From Benincasa hispida (taxonomy: Eukaryota > Streptophyta > Magnoliopsida > Cucurbitales > Cucurbitaceae), in NCBI RefSeq assembly GCF_009727055.1, contig NC_052351.1:10531203-10595202 (forward strand): DNA of 64,000 bases, written 5' to 3'. Shown here in pieces: positions 46,262 to 60,200 of this stretch. The number at the start of each line of letters is the position of its first letter. The stretch's first letter is position 1. The translations under genes were made by a program, and so were the position numbers. The notes beneath the pieces are model-generated. The model was given only the letters and a program-made list of their open reading frames with translations, ran no database searches and had not been told where the DNA came from.

Positions 46262-46460
46262 ATATAAAAAATGTCTATCAATAATGTATCAACTGTGTAT
46301 CAAATCAGGTATATCAAATATATATTAGTAGTGTATCAAGTGTATCATATGTATATTAGTAGTGTATCAAGGATATAAGTGTGAGTGTATCGGGTACATC
46401 AATAATCCGGTGTATCTAATACATAGTGTGTATCAATTGTATATCAAATGTATTAGGTGA
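46262..46460. repeat. Degenerate GTGTATCAA-rich stretch
   Basis: The words GTATCAA, TGTATCA and ATTAGTAGTGTATCAAG recur about fifteen times at irregular spacing, with one near-duplicate of ATATTAGTAGTGTATCAAG. Looks like a decayed short tandem repeat. Confidence 0.55.
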
Positions 46461-47148
46461 ATTCGCTCTTTTGACATTTCGTGGACTACTTATTTGTTAC
46501 CAATTTTGCGAAAGTAATAAATTTTGGGCAATGAGCCTAGTTTTTAAAATTTAATTTGTCAAATCTACAACAAGCACTTGTAAAAAGTTAGTTCATTTTT
46601 CTTTATTTAAAACAACCCTTATATTTACGATATTTCAAAACTTATTTAAAAAAAGGGGAGAATTTTTTTTTGTCTGAAACGTGAGGAAAAAACTAAAACC
46701 ACTATCGTGATAGAAAATAGAAAGTTATAAACTTTGTCAATGGGGCTATATTATTTTTCTTTTAAAACAAACCATTAGCTTTAACACATCTCAGTGGCAT
46801 AAAATTTGAACTATTAACCAATATATTGTTTTTTTTAAAAAAATAAACTTTGCACGTCTCACCTCAAACCAAAAAGAAAAAAATCTTGCATGATTCATTC
46901 GATTTCCATCTACTTTAATAGGCTTCCAAACTTTAAACGATGTATAATTAGATTTTAAATTCTCAATTTTGTATCAGATAGGTCGGTGAGTTTTCAAAAT
47001 AATGTCTAATTTTGATTTTTTTTAATTTAAAAAGATCAAGGATCTATTAGATGAAGAATAAATAGTATTGTGTAGATGAGAAAATGAAATAAAAAGAAAA
47101 CTAAATATTAAAAAAGTAAGAAATAAAATTTTTGTGAAGAAAAGGGAA

Positions 47149-47153
47149 ATATA

Positions 47154-47192
<39 letters not shown>
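47149..47192. repeat. (AT)n microsatellite
   Basis: About 22 AT dinucleotides with one phase change, 315 bp past the CRK stop codon. Confidence 0.9.
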
Positions 47193-47193
<1 letters not shown>

Positions 47194-47504
47194 ATGGTAG
47201 ATCGGAAGAAACTAGAATGTGACATAGTAGAAATGTTCTTAAATGAAAAAATCCTTAAAGAAAAGTAAAGAAGATTAAAGGCAAAGAAAAAGAAGAGACA
47301 TATATATACATATATCCATTGACATGGTCCACGTGGTTTAGGGTGAAAAATGGCTACAACTGCAACCAACTGAATCACAACTCTTAATATTTCTCCATAC
47401 AACAATAAATATATCGTAATGAACCAATCAAGTACTAAATCTACGGTTTGTCTACCCAAAACAAGTTTCAAAATAACATATTTTACCAAAAAGTGGATGA
47501 AAAT

Positions 47505-50172
<2,668 letters not shown>

Positions 50173-50589
50173 CTCTTTGTTTTTTGTTTTTTCGGTGTGT
50201 AAACAAAGTTTTTTTTCACAGAAACCTATCTGCTAGAAGGAACTAAATGCCTCTCAATCCCATTTCGTCTTTCATGTGAATCAATGGTCTAAATTACGAA
50301 ATGCCGCCGCCCCATGTCAACTTGCGCAGTAATAAATTTTTATAATACCCGGAAATATATAGGTTCGGTCCAACACCTAACTATTGCTTTTATTGTTGGA
50401 ACAATTTCCATCTCCCATCTAGATTAAGATATTTCAAATAATAATAATAATAATTTGTAGGTAAATTATGGGCAATCTAATGGAATACACAAACCCTGAC
50501 GGAGTCAGAAATTCTATATAGAAGGCACTATATGTACAAGTATATAAATGAATGTAAAAAAAGTGTTCATAACTTCTTAAATTAACTAA
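50173..50589 (-). other. CRK upstream region
   Basis: Non-coding sequence 5' of the CRK start. It contains a TATA-like element and an (ATT)n-like run near 50440. I see no other confident regulatory motif; one TTGACA (minus) near 50317 is not a full W-box. Confidence 0.5.
50338..50345 (-). promoter_or_regulatory. Candidate TATA box for the CRK
   Basis: On the minus strand TATAAAAA lies about 166-173 bp upstream of the CRK ATG, a plausible distance for a short 5' UTR. The only support is position and sequence. Confidence 0.4.
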
Positions 50590-51345
50590 TTTAATACATT
50601 ACAGTTGTTATCTACAAATTTTCATGTTTTGAAATCGATCTATGATAACTTCAGTATCTAACTTATCAAATAAATCTTTTTCAATATAGTAAGACAATTA
50701 TTCACCAATTGACCTCCTATTTGATTGCACAATCAAGTCTTCACAATATACATAGCAGAAAATGTTTTTTCTACGTTAGTTGTGACAACCGGTAAAATCA
50801 ACGCTAAGGTGAGGAATTTGTAAACTAATAGATAGACTTTGTCTTATTCATGATGACCATTTTTACTACAATATCACATATGCTTTTTAGCTCAACGAAA
50901 CTCAATATTTGAACACATATCAATATTATAATTTTGAAGTTGATTCTCAAGCATAAAGAGTTCAATAGCTGAAAAGTTTTTTGGGTAAAATTGAGCAAGT
51001 TAACTAAGTTTTTTTTATCAAAAGAAACAAATGAATTACTCGAATTTAGGCATGCCAACCACATAGAAGCAATTTTGTATTTGTTTCAATAAAATGATTA
51101 TTCAGCTCTTGAAATTTCATATCAATGATGGCATAGAAAACTTCAACACGATAATGATGTAAATTTGTAATTGGTTGAGAATTTTGCTTTTGTCGACCTC
51201 GAATTAGAAATAGACAATCCATTTTAAGGACTTCAATATTATGACTATGACAGAAATCAGAAACCATACTCAACAACATATCTCAATCAGATTCTCTTGT
51301 TTTCTGCAGTATTTCTTTACAAATTTTGACTAAATTCATTACATT
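50590..51345 (-). pseudogene. hAT-family (zinc finger MYM-type 1-like) transposase C-terminal remnant
   Basis: Reading right to left: MLLSMVSDFCHSHNIEVLKM, then HHYRVEVFYAIIDMKFQELN and, after a frame break, ACLNSSNSFVSFDKKNLVNL. The hAT dimerisation signature follows, approximately LPVVTTNVEKTFSAM...IVKT, then stops. This order matches the ZMYM1-like hAT proteins of plants (DUF4371 end, LALLLPVATATVERAFSAM type tail). Several in-frame stops are present. Its 5' side ends where the CACTA element begins at 51346, so it was probably cut or interrupted by that insertion. Confidence 0.72.
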
Positions 51346-52139
51346 CACTAGAAGAATTTCAGGCTTTAATGTCAATTGGAAAAAGTGAAATCAGATGTAT
51401 AATGTCGATTTTTTTTTTTTTTAAAATGATCTTAATGTTGATTTTAAACCAACATTGAAGATGGGCTTTAATGTCGGTTTTAAACCGACATTAAAGGTGT
51501 AAATATTTTTTTCTTATTTTATTAAAAAATTAAATACTGCTCGCCCGCCCGCTTTATCCCTTTCATCTTTACCCTATCGTGCACGTCAGCCTCCATTTCT
51601 CTCTTACCCAAACCCTAATCGATCTCCTTCACCGTCCGTCCGTCTGTGGTTGTTCGCCGGTCGTCCTTCGGTCTCCATCAGTCTCCATCAAGTTTGCCGT
51701 CCGTTGTCCTTCAGTCTCCAACCGTCGATCTGAGCTACCATAAATTCACCATCATTACTTACACTTCCGGTGGAGTTGTGAGTTTCTGATTTTTTGTTTT
51801 TTTGTTTGCATTAGATTTTCAATTGGATTTTGTTACTTTGGCAGTGTTCTTTATTACAATCAACGAATCATTGTTCCTTCTCTATGTTGTAATTCTTTGT
51901 GTATCGTTTATGTTTGGTTCTTGAGAAACGTTTGCAATGGAAAACTAACCGACTCACTGATCGACCGTCGGACCGACTGACCACGCTTCTTTCTATGTAA
52001 TTAATATTCGTTCCTTGGTAGGTAGGTCGGAAGAGCCTAATATTTTTTTGGAATATTCAAGAATTTATTTCTGTTAGTCTTGTCATTTTCAAGTCTGTAG
52101 CCGTGGGTACAAATCAATGTTTAGATCTGTAGCCGTGGG

Positions 52140-52235
52140 TACAAATCTGCCAGTCGATCGTCGATTGTCGGTCGTCTCTGCCAGTGAGTCGTCGGTCGTC
52201 TCTGCCAGTGAGTCGTCGGTCATCTCTGTCGTGGT
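52140..52235. repeat. Three ~24-bp repeats in the CACTA leader
   Basis: GTCGGTCGTCTCTGCCAGTG plus AGTC is present about three times with small changes (GGTCATCTCTG in the last). A further duplicate, TTAGTATGATATTTTCTTAT, occurs near 52254 and 52343. Confidence 0.65.
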
Positions 52236-52619
52236 CGATCTCCATCGCGTCCATTAGTATGATATTTTCTTATATCCATTTTTTTTTACTGAAATGAATT
52301 GATGCTTATCTTATATATTGTTTGTATGCTAGTGAGTCGTCCGTTAGTATGATATTTTCTTATATCCATTTTTTACTGGTCGTATTTGACAGTGAGTCCG
52401 TTAGTATGAGAATCGGTTACCTCATTGTATTGTTTGACTGAAATAAATTGATGCCTAATTGAGTTCATTGTCGTTTATTTTATTGCTTCTGTTAAACAAA
52501 TTGGGGTTCAATTTGAAAAATGGAGTGACCCATCCCAGTACTCTTGTTGTAGTTTTACTTGTACATGGTGGAACCAATGTTATATAGTTAAAATTTAGTA
52601 TTTGTGGTTTGTAATTTGA

Positions 52620-52974
52620 ACTTAATCCCTATAATTTAGATGCTTGGATTTCTACAATTGATGCAGCGCTCAAGTTTCTTCACATAATTTATATAAATAA
52701 CTTGGAAGGTGAAGATGTAGCCATTTTTGCTATTAAATTTTCATGCATAATGCTTGAACCTTTTGTTAAATTTTTGTGGATTCACCTAATCAAGAAAACA
52801 GGATTTCACAATTTTATCAATAAGCTTTTGGAATGTTTACTGCAATTATTGTATGATATAAGCCTTAAAGTTGATGGATGTAAGCATTGTTGGACAAGAA
52901 CATTGATGAAGTTACTTGAAGAAGTTCTATCTCATGCTTTGTTTCATCTATGCATATCCCATGTAGTAAAATAA
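52620..52974 (+). pseudogene. Captured host-gene fragment (possibly Urb2/Npa2-like), within CACTA
   Basis: An uninterrupted frame without its own confident start reads AWISTIDAALKFLHIIYINN, EDVAIFAIKFSCIMLEPF and TLMKLLEEVLSHALFHLC, ending in a TAA at 52974. It is helical, Leu-rich and not a transposase. From memory it resembles a segment of plant nucleolar pre-ribosomal-associated protein (Urb2/Npa2 family) with the FHP.HIDGFL region lost at its end; I am not sure of this. Its location between a CACTA leader and transposase gene is what transduplication would produce. Confidence 0.4.
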
Positions 52975-53344
52975 TAACTTTCAGAACCTAAAACTGAAGT
53001 GTTGTATGATTTAAGATTGTACTCATACTTTTATTATTGTGTTGTTTTTTTCAAAGAAGAAATAGGCAAAATGGGTATTTGGGTTTGTTTACTTCAAGTT
53101 TTTTGTTCTAGTTTAATACTTCAAAACTCTCATTGTAGGTTTCTTTAGACATTCTTCACGTAGGGTAGTGTAGGGATTTGTGGTGTCATTTCGTAATTTT
53201 TGAGAAATAGAAGTGTTATGCAATTGTTTCTTTATTGTTTCAGAACATTTTATGAACTTGAAGAAGAAACAAGTAGCAGCGAGGATGATATGTTTTTTGT
53301 GTGAGTAATGTTTTTTGTTTTTTGTTTTTTTTTTTCAGATTGAC

Positions 53345-54680
53345 ATGGAAACTTCAACAAGTAGCAGCGAGGATGATAGAAATATGATCCCACAAAAACA
53401 TAGCAGAATAAGTATACCATGTGGCCCAACTACAATGTCTGAGTTGGCACAAATAAAGACATCTGGACAACGGTTGACCATCGATTATAATGAACATGGA
53501 CAACCAGTTGGATCTGGAGCAAAGAAGATGCAGAGTTATATAGGAGTTTGTGTTTGACAAAAAATTCCTATAATGTATGATTCTTGGAAAAAAGTTCCAA
53601 ACCATTTAAAAGACAAACTTTTTTTTATGGTATAACGGTATGTTTTCTAAACTTTTAATTCATATACATAATAGTTTATTAGTTTATTATTTAACTACTT
53701 TTTCATTGTGCAGATATCATTCAATGTGGACTCTAAGTTCAAACATTGTATACTAACATCTGCATCTAGGAAGTTTCGAACTTTCAAGACAATGTTGACT
53801 CAAAAGTTCATACTTTCATTTAAGGATGAACCCTCGGTCTTGCAATTTCCACCCCAACAATATTCTCATATAGAGCAAGATCATTGGACATCGTTCGTCA
53901 ATGAACGATTGAGTGAAGAATGGGAGGTAGGTCATTCACAATAAATTACATGTCAACATTATCATTATTTTGATAGGTAACTTCAACTAGATTTGTTGTA
54001 CAGAAAATCAGTCGTCTTCAAAAAGAAAGACGTGCGAAATGTGTATATAATCACCACATTTCTCGGAAGGGTTATTCGACTTAAATTAAATCTTTTACTC
54101 TAATATGTTTATGCTAATTAAATATGTATGTTCCTGTAGAACCTATCGAATGATTCTTCTTATCGGGCGACTTTATGGAAAGAAGCAAGAAAAGGAAAGA
54201 ATAATGAATACTTTGATGAAGTTACTCAAGAATGTGCCAATCAGATTGTAAGTATATATTGTGCAAAGTTTAAGATGGCATATATATAATGTTTGGAACT
54301 TGTGATGATATAGATATTGTGTGAAAATTGTAATATGTTTTACAGGATAAATTGGCTGAAGTTCATGAAGGTGAAAATGTTCTCACTGAAGTATTGGGTA
54401 CGGAAGAACATTGGGTACGTGTTAGAGGAATGGGTGATTTTGTTTCCCATTCTAAATATTTCAAATTAGTAAAACCAAAAGTTCTCTATGAGCCAAGAAA
54501 TTGAAGGAGGCTTTAGTAAAAAAAATGTTCGACATGGTAAAGTGTCAAGAGAAAGAACTCACAGCAGACAATCTCATCTGTCCAAATCATCTGTTGGAAG
54601 TGTTGCACTAAGTGCATCTAAAGAAAAAGATACTGAGAAGATGTCTAAAGAAGATTTAGAGATAATTTATTTGTTGTGAC
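53345..54680 (+). pseudogene. CACTA second ORF, Transposase_24 (PF03004)-like, multi-exon
   Basis: Exon-like blocks separated by GT/AG introns read GPTTMSELAQIKTSGQRLTI, then NEHGQPVGSGAKKMQSYIG, MYDSWKKVPNHLKDKL, FKHCILTSASRKFRTFKTML, YSHIEQDHWTSFVNERLSEE, KERRAKCVYNHHISRKGY and RATLWKEARKGKNNEYFDEV. This is the standard order of the plant CACTA-associated Transposase_24 protein (pre-mRNA-spliced, probably DNA-binding). A stop after SYIGVC and a frame shift near 54490 suggest it is inactive. The words ACAAGTAGCAGCGAGGATGA occur at 53267 and again at 53357, a small duplication around the start. Confidence 0.8.
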
Positions 54681-54689
54681 TTTTAAATT

Positions 54690-55220
54690 TTAATCATATT
54701 GTACATGCTTAACCATGCATGACATAAGTTCTTTTAAATTTGTTAAGGGGACACCATGCCACTTGGCTATAGGAACTGTAGCTATGTTCAAAATACTAGT
54801 AATTAAACGAGGATAGACTATGTAAAATTTAGTTTAGCATTGCTACTGTTACTTCTTAACTAAATTGGTTATTGATATTCAATTTGGTGTTGTTTGGATA
54901 ATAATTCAACTTTTGTTTATCAAACTTCAAAATTCTTACCAACTTTATAATTTTCCTTTTAAGAAATTATAAAAGTCTTTATTATATATTTTGTCCCAAG
55001 GATTAAATCAATTCATAACTTTTCTATTTCAATAATTAGGGTGATAGTTGTTGTATGTCATTCTCCAAATCGTTCTTGCACTTGATTCGAGCTATCCTAT
55101 AAGAGAACTCGCATTAATATGGTGCCAAGTTGGGTACACTCTAATACCTAAGCACATACAAAATATTATTTACCACTTGAGGTGGTGGAATGGTAGTGGC
55201 ATTATGTGTAGAGTCCATGA
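54690..55220. other. Spacer between CACTA and copia elements
   Basis: AT-rich, no coding support. The right end of the CACTA element, if present, must lie here but is not recognisable. Confidence 0.45.
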
Positions 55221-55225
55221 CTAAC

Positions 55226-55570
55226 AGTTAAGAATGGAAACCGAAGAGACTGTAGCCGGTTAGTGAAGAAGATGATGAGACAGCAGAAGATGAGAGGTTT
55301 TCGGTCAAAGATTGCCTTTCTGATTTTCTGATGTATTCCCTATACAAAGGTGTATACTTTATACAATTGGAATCCCTGATTTTGGGATTTCAGTGATAAA
55401 TGAATAAAATAATAGCTATACATGTGTTGTGACCTGATTGGTCCTTCCATAACTACAATATTCTTTCTGTTAATTGGTAAGGCTGTAATTATGAGGACTT
55501 TCCTTGCTGACTGGGTTGTTGAGTGACCTTCCCTTTGATGACGTGGCTGGCTGTGTTGGCATCCTTAACA
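55226..55570 (-). repeat. 3' LTR of the 5.3-kb copia
   Basis: Plus text AGTTAAGAATGG...GGCATCCTTAACA; in minus orientation TGTTAAGGATGCC...CTTAACT. It ends in T where CA would be canonical. Same length as the 5' LTR. Confidence 0.95.
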
Positions 55571-56930
55571 TCTCCCCTCAAACAAGAGGGTAGTTCTACT
55601 ACACCGAGTTTGGATCGAAGGTTGAAAAACTGTGAATGTGTTAGTGTCTTGGTGAGGCAGTTAGCTATTTGGTCTGAGGATGGTACATATCGAACATCGA
55701 GCTGACCATGGAGAATTTGATCACGAACGAAGTGAATGTCAATTTCAATGTGCTTAATCCGTGCATGAAACATCGGATTTATGGCTAGAGCACCCGCGCT
55801 TAGATTGTCACATCATAGGACTGGAACTGACTTCTATTTTACACCAATTTCACACAGTAGTTGTTGTACCCATATGATTTCGCAGAGGCATGAGCTAGTA
55901 CTCTGTATTCAGACTCCGTGCTTGACTGGGCTACAACGGATTGTTTTTTTGAAGACCAAGAGATAATATTTCCACCAAGAAAGATACAATATGCAGCAAT
56001 TGATCTACGATCATCTATATTAGCTGCCCAATCTGCATCTGAGAAAGCCGAAATGGACAGATCTGATCCCTATTGAAGGTAGATGCCAAAGTGTCTAGTG
56101 CCACTTACATACCTTAGTATTCTCTTCACCGCTTGCCAGTGGACGTCCGTTGGTTGCTTTAAGTACTGACTTAGATAGTTAATCACATACATAATGTCTG
56201 GTCTCGTTGTGGTTCTTGTTGTGGTTAGATACTGTAAGGCACTAATCGTGCTCCGATAGATATAAGGATCGTCAAGAGGTGTGCCATCTGAGATGGAGAG
56301 TAGCTTATTCAGTACATTTGGAGAGGGTGCCGGTTTCATGTCTTCAAGGTCAAGTCGGGTTAGGTCCTCGACATACTTTTCCTGACTCAGTATAACTCCA
56401 TTGGCTACATTGTGAAGTTGGATTCCAAGGAAGTAGCTAAGTTGGCTGAGATCCTTTAAGGAAAACTTGCAGTCCAAGGCTGTTACAATATTATTGATTA
56501 CCTGTTGATCGGTGCCTGTAATAATAACATCGTCAACATATACCAGTAATAGTACCAAGGTAGAAGTGCTTCGATATATGAATAGGGATGTATTGGATTT
56601 AGCATTCTGAAATCCCCAGCTGCATAGTGTTGTCTTCAGTGTGTTGTTCCAGGCCCTTGGTGCTTGTTTTAGGCCATATATGGCCTTGTGCAAGCGGCAT
56701 ACATGATTTGGTAGTTGGGGATGAACGAATCCTTGTGGTTGGCACATGTAAACTTCTTCATCGAGGACCCCATTGAGGAAAGCATTATTGAAATCTAATT
56801 GTCTCAATTGCCACCCTTTGGATACAGCAAGGCTAATGATGATCCGGATGATTGATGCCTTTACCACTGGACTAAATGTCTCAAAGAAATCAATGCCCGA
56901 ATTTTGATGGAAGCCTTTTGCTACGAGTCG
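55489..56930 (-). pseudogene. copia reverse transcriptase and RNase H
   Basis: The RT (56867-56070) shows LDFNNAFLNGVLDEEVYMCQ, IYGLKQAPRAWN, YVDDVIITG and LKDLSQLSYFLGIQL, then YRSTISALQYLTTTRTTTRP and ILRYVSGTRHFGIYLQ. A stop follows; RNase H shows FSDADWAANIDDRRS (56050-56010), then WSSKKQSVVAQSSTESEYR with further stops. A C-terminal piece is MFHARIKHIEIDIHFVRDQI...ADCLTK-type (here QIANCLTKTL). The RT core looks intact and the RNase H is interrupted. The final open frame runs a few bases into the 3' LTR. Confidence 0.88.
55571..55589 (-). other. Polypurine tract of the 5.3-kb copia
   Basis: Minus strand CTCTTGTTTGAGGGGAGA immediately precedes the 3' LTR start. The TTGAGGGGAGA part is the likely plus-strand primer. 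Confidence 0.8.
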
Positions 56931-57310
56931 TGCCTTGTATCGTAGAATGGAGTCGTTTGTACTCCTTTTGATTCTGAATATTCATTTATTCCATACAATG
57001 TTCATCGATGGTGACAGAGGAACTAATGTTCAGGTCTGGTTTTTCATCAGTGTTGTAAATTCTTCACTCATTGCTTTGTTCCATTGAGTAGTTTTTAGCG
57101 CATCAGTGACTCTTGTAGGTTCAGTTAGGGACCAGTCTTTTTGGGTGTGAGAGGACAGGATTTTGGGTTTGAATATTTCTGCTTTTCCTCGGGTAACCAT
57201 GGGATGAGTTGGTAATGGTAAAGGTTTAGGGACTGTATCGGGTGTAGCGGTGATGGTGGGTATGATCGATTGATGGCTGGGTGAGGTTATTCGTGTTAGG
57301 ACAGTTGATG

Positions 57311-57535
57311 TGGATTGGGAAGTAGACGATGGTGAAGATGAAGATAAACGATCAGAGGATTGGGCAGTAGACGATGAAGGTAAATGATCGGTGGGTTGAC
57401 AGTAGACGATGGTGAGTATGAAGGTAAACGATCAGAGATTGGGCAATAGACGATGAAGATAAGCGATCAGTGGATTTGGCAGTAGACAATGGTAAGTATG
57501 AACATAAATGATCAGAGGATTGAGGTGGTAAGGCT
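57311..57535. repeat. Tandem minisatellite in the IN-RT linker
   Basis: Five units alternating about 36 and 43-45 bp, each with GCAGTAGACGATG(GTGAGTATG)AAGGTAAACGATCAGAGGA-type sequence, i.e. a higher-order period near 80 bp. The copia linker between integrase and RT is known to tolerate length changes. Confidence 0.8.
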
Positions 57536-57539
57536 GGGT

Positions 57540-58360
57540 TGTCTGTAGTATTATCAGTTGGTGATTAGGTGTGGGATGATTTGATTATTGGTGAGGGTGA
57601 GGTTGTGGATTTGGAGGGCATAGAGTCACTATGCGGCGTGTCTTGACTAAGGGGTAGCCAGTGAATCGGGTGGACTGTAGCTTCTTGCTTGTCTGTCCTG
57701 CAAGCTGAAAGAGACGCTTGACAAGGAAAGTCAGTTTCATCAAAAACAACATGTCGAGAAATGAACAGCCTACCATTGAAGCTGAGGCTTTTATATCCTT
57801 TGTGATTCACAGCAGGGCCTAGGTAGATGCACTTTTCTATGCGATAATTCAATTTATGTGAGTTGTATGGTCTTAAGCAGGGGAAACATGCACACCCAAA
57901 TATTCGAAGGTCCTCAAACTTGAGCTTCTTTTTAAACATTACTTCTATTGAGGATTGTTCTTTTAGGACAAGGGTAGAAAGACCATTAATCAGTAGTGTT
58001 GAGTATAGGAAAGCATCCCACCAGTGATGTAAGGGAAGATGTGCTTGGGCAAGTAAGGTTAATCATGTCTCCACTATGTGTCTATGCTTTCGCTCATTCC
58101 TTCCATTTTGTGCTGATGTATATGGACAGGTATACCTAGAGGAAATGCCAAGTTGATGACAGACTTTGTGTATTTTAACAAATTCTCCACCATTATCCAA
58201 CTGTAGGGACTTGATTAGGGTATTGAACTGAGTTTGTATCATAGTGAGAAAATGTTGAAATGCTACAAGTGTGTCACTTTTTAATCTTAGAGGGTAGATC
58301 CATGTGTACCTACTGTGATCATCAACAAAGATAGCATAATATTTGTAAACCATTTATAGA
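57540..58360 (-). pseudogene. copia integrase
   Basis: 58353-58063 reads YYAIFVDDHSRYTWIYPLRL, SLQLDNGGEFVKI and TSAQNGRNERKHRHIVE, so the D, D and E of the integrase core are present. After a frame break, 57939-57565 gives the C-part FEDLRIFGCACFPCLRPYNS, KCIYLGPAVNHKGYKSL and FISRHVVFDETDFP. The upstream HHCC zinc part is not clearly readable. Confidence 0.87.
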
Positions 58361-58543
58361 CAAGAGAGGGGTTGGACCCCACAAATCAATATGTATGAGT
58401 TCAAAAGTTGCAGATGCTCTTGAGTTAGAGTTAGGGAATGCTAAAGAGTGTGATTTTCCATAGCTACAAGAATCATAAAATTTGAGCTCTTCATTAGATG
58501 ATATAGGAAGATTACAGTCTTTGATAATAAACTCTAGTGTTTT

Positions 58544-59092
58544 TTATGATGGATGGTCAAGTCTTCTATGCCATGTAATCTTAGACACCCTATGTTTAGA
58601 AGATACGGTAAGAGCAGACAGATTTGTATTTTTGTGCACTGGCTGCGATAGTACTCTGTTTTTTACTGACTTCGAGCTAACTTCTACATCTTCTAACTGG
58701 TATAGTCCATCTTTAAGCACTTCTTTCATTATTGTTTGTCCCATACCCTTGTCCTTAACAAGACAGTAATTCGTGTGAAATTTAATAAACACGTTATTGT
58801 CTTTTGTTAATTTAGATATACTGACCATATTTTTTGCTATGGTAGGCACATATAAAATATCATTCAATTTCAAATTGCAGACATCACTAGATAGACACGC
58901 AGTCCCAACATGAGAAATTTCTAGAGTATTACCATTAGCCACAGTGACTACTTCAATACTTGAGTATTCAGTCGGGTTGCCAAGATTGTTGAAGTCTGAG
59001 GTCATATGATTGGAGGAACCACTGTCAGCATACCAATTTGCATTAGTCATGTTTTCTTGTCTTGTCAGAAAGAGGTTACTTCCATAGGCCAT
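58544..59092 (-). pseudogene. copia protease and GAG-pre-integrase
   Basis: A 182-codon open stretch with ANWYADSGSSNHMTSDFNNL (D-S-G active site), LNDILYVPTIAKNMVSISKL and the GAG-pre-integrase motif ITWHRRLDHPS. It follows gag after a frame change and precedes the integrase. Confidence 0.9.
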
Positions 59093-59099
59093 GGCTAGG

Positions 59100-60182
59100 G
59101 CTGTTGGATGAGGCTGTATGTTCTTGGTCTGATTGTTGGGGAAGGGTTGTCCCTTGTTTTGGGGAGAATTGAGGACAAATTCTTGATTATACCTATTGAA
59201 GTAGTAAAATGCTATGTGCCCAATCTTCCCACAGACCTGACATATAGGTTTGTTGTTGTTCCTTCCCCTGCCTTGACCTCTACCATGGCCCCACCACCTT
59301 GTTGTCCTCCCCCAATAGACTGGTTGTTGTTGTTGGGCTTGTTATTTTGGTTGACATGTCTTGTATTTGTCATATTCACTGATGCATTATTGACTTGATT
59401 GAAACCTACCGTTGTCTTCTGGTTTGACTGATGTTCCAGCCTTTTTTCATACAGAAGAAGCTCCGATTGCATATCTAATCACGATATGTCTGCTTTCCCT
59501 TGGATTGTGGCCACGATGGCATTGTACTCTTCATCAAGTCCTAGCAGTACCTGCGAAATAAGAGCTCTCGGTGGCACTGGACTACCAGCATGCTCGAGAT
59601 TATCAGCATTCATTTTCATAGTTTGAAGGTAATCTTCCATTTTCAAATTACCTTTTTTGGTTGTTTGAAATACATATCTCAGATAATCTTCTTCAGCCCT
59701 AGACTAAACACCAAACAGTTGTTGGATGCTGGTCCACAAATCCCTTGCACATTCCACCCCATCACTTGAATGGTGACCTCTGGTGTCATGGAGTTATATA
59801 GCTAGCCAAGGAGAAGTTGATCTACAACCATCCACGCTTCGTATTGAGGATTTACCTCATGTGTTGTCGACGAGCTGAAAGCTCCACTGCCAGGACTTCC
59901 TTCTGAGCTGAATGGAGCAGCTCCTGCTCTAGTCGTTCCAGTCGGCATACTCTCACCAACTGCAGATTACAAAAACATTGGGGGACATACCTTTTGTCCA
60001 GTCAGGTGTCCTTCAATTCGGTAACTCTGAAGGATTGGAAGCGTCAGGTTTTTCCATAGGAGGAAGTTGTTGCGATCGAGTTTGATAGAGGTTATCTGAT
60101 TGAGAATTTGGTTTAAGGGTGGGCTGCTGAAGTTGGCTGTGCCGAGGGTGTTTCCCAGATTTCCTTGATTGACTTTGGTCAT
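59100..60182 (-). pseudogene. copia gag
   Basis: The ATG at 60182, three bases downstream of the primer site, opens MTKVNQGNLGNTLG, then ITSIKLDRNNFLLWKNLTLP. This NFLLWK pattern is typical of this gag lineage. Later pieces include YLQTMKMNADNLEHAGSPVP and LLGLDEEYNAIVATIQGK. The knuckle near 59220 reads CQVCGKIGHIAFYY, with the last Cys replaced by Tyr. Stops after about 71 codons and later show decay. Confidence 0.85.
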
Positions 60183-60185
60183 TAT

Positions 60186-60200
60186 GAAGCTCTGATATCG
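60186..60200 (-). other. Primer-binding site of the 5.3-kb copia
   Basis: Minus strand CGATATCAGAGCTTC directly abuts the 5' LTR. It matches TGGTATCAGAGC except for the first three bases. Confidence 0.75.

Larger units (their letters stand above)
45961..47504. other. Intergenic region downstream of the CRK gene
   Basis: AT-rich, no supported genes. It holds the GTATCA-rich stretch (46262-46460) and the AT microsatellite (47149-47192). The 3' UTR of the CRK probably extends into the right-hand end. Confidence 0.55.
51346..54680 (+). mobile_element. CACTA element with Transposase_24-like gene; right end not found
   Basis: The left end CACTAGAAGAATTTC is followed by inverted subterminal repeats of CTTTAATGTCGGTTTTAAAC (51364-51500), a familiar CACTA pattern. 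A C/T-rich leader with CCGTCCGTC and GTCGTC words (51540-52260) then leads to a captured-looking coding fragment (52620-52974) and the second CACTA gene (53345-54680). I could not see a matching right terminus (TTCTTCTAGTG) before 55225, so the right limit is approximate and set by the last coding homology. Confidence 0.72.
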
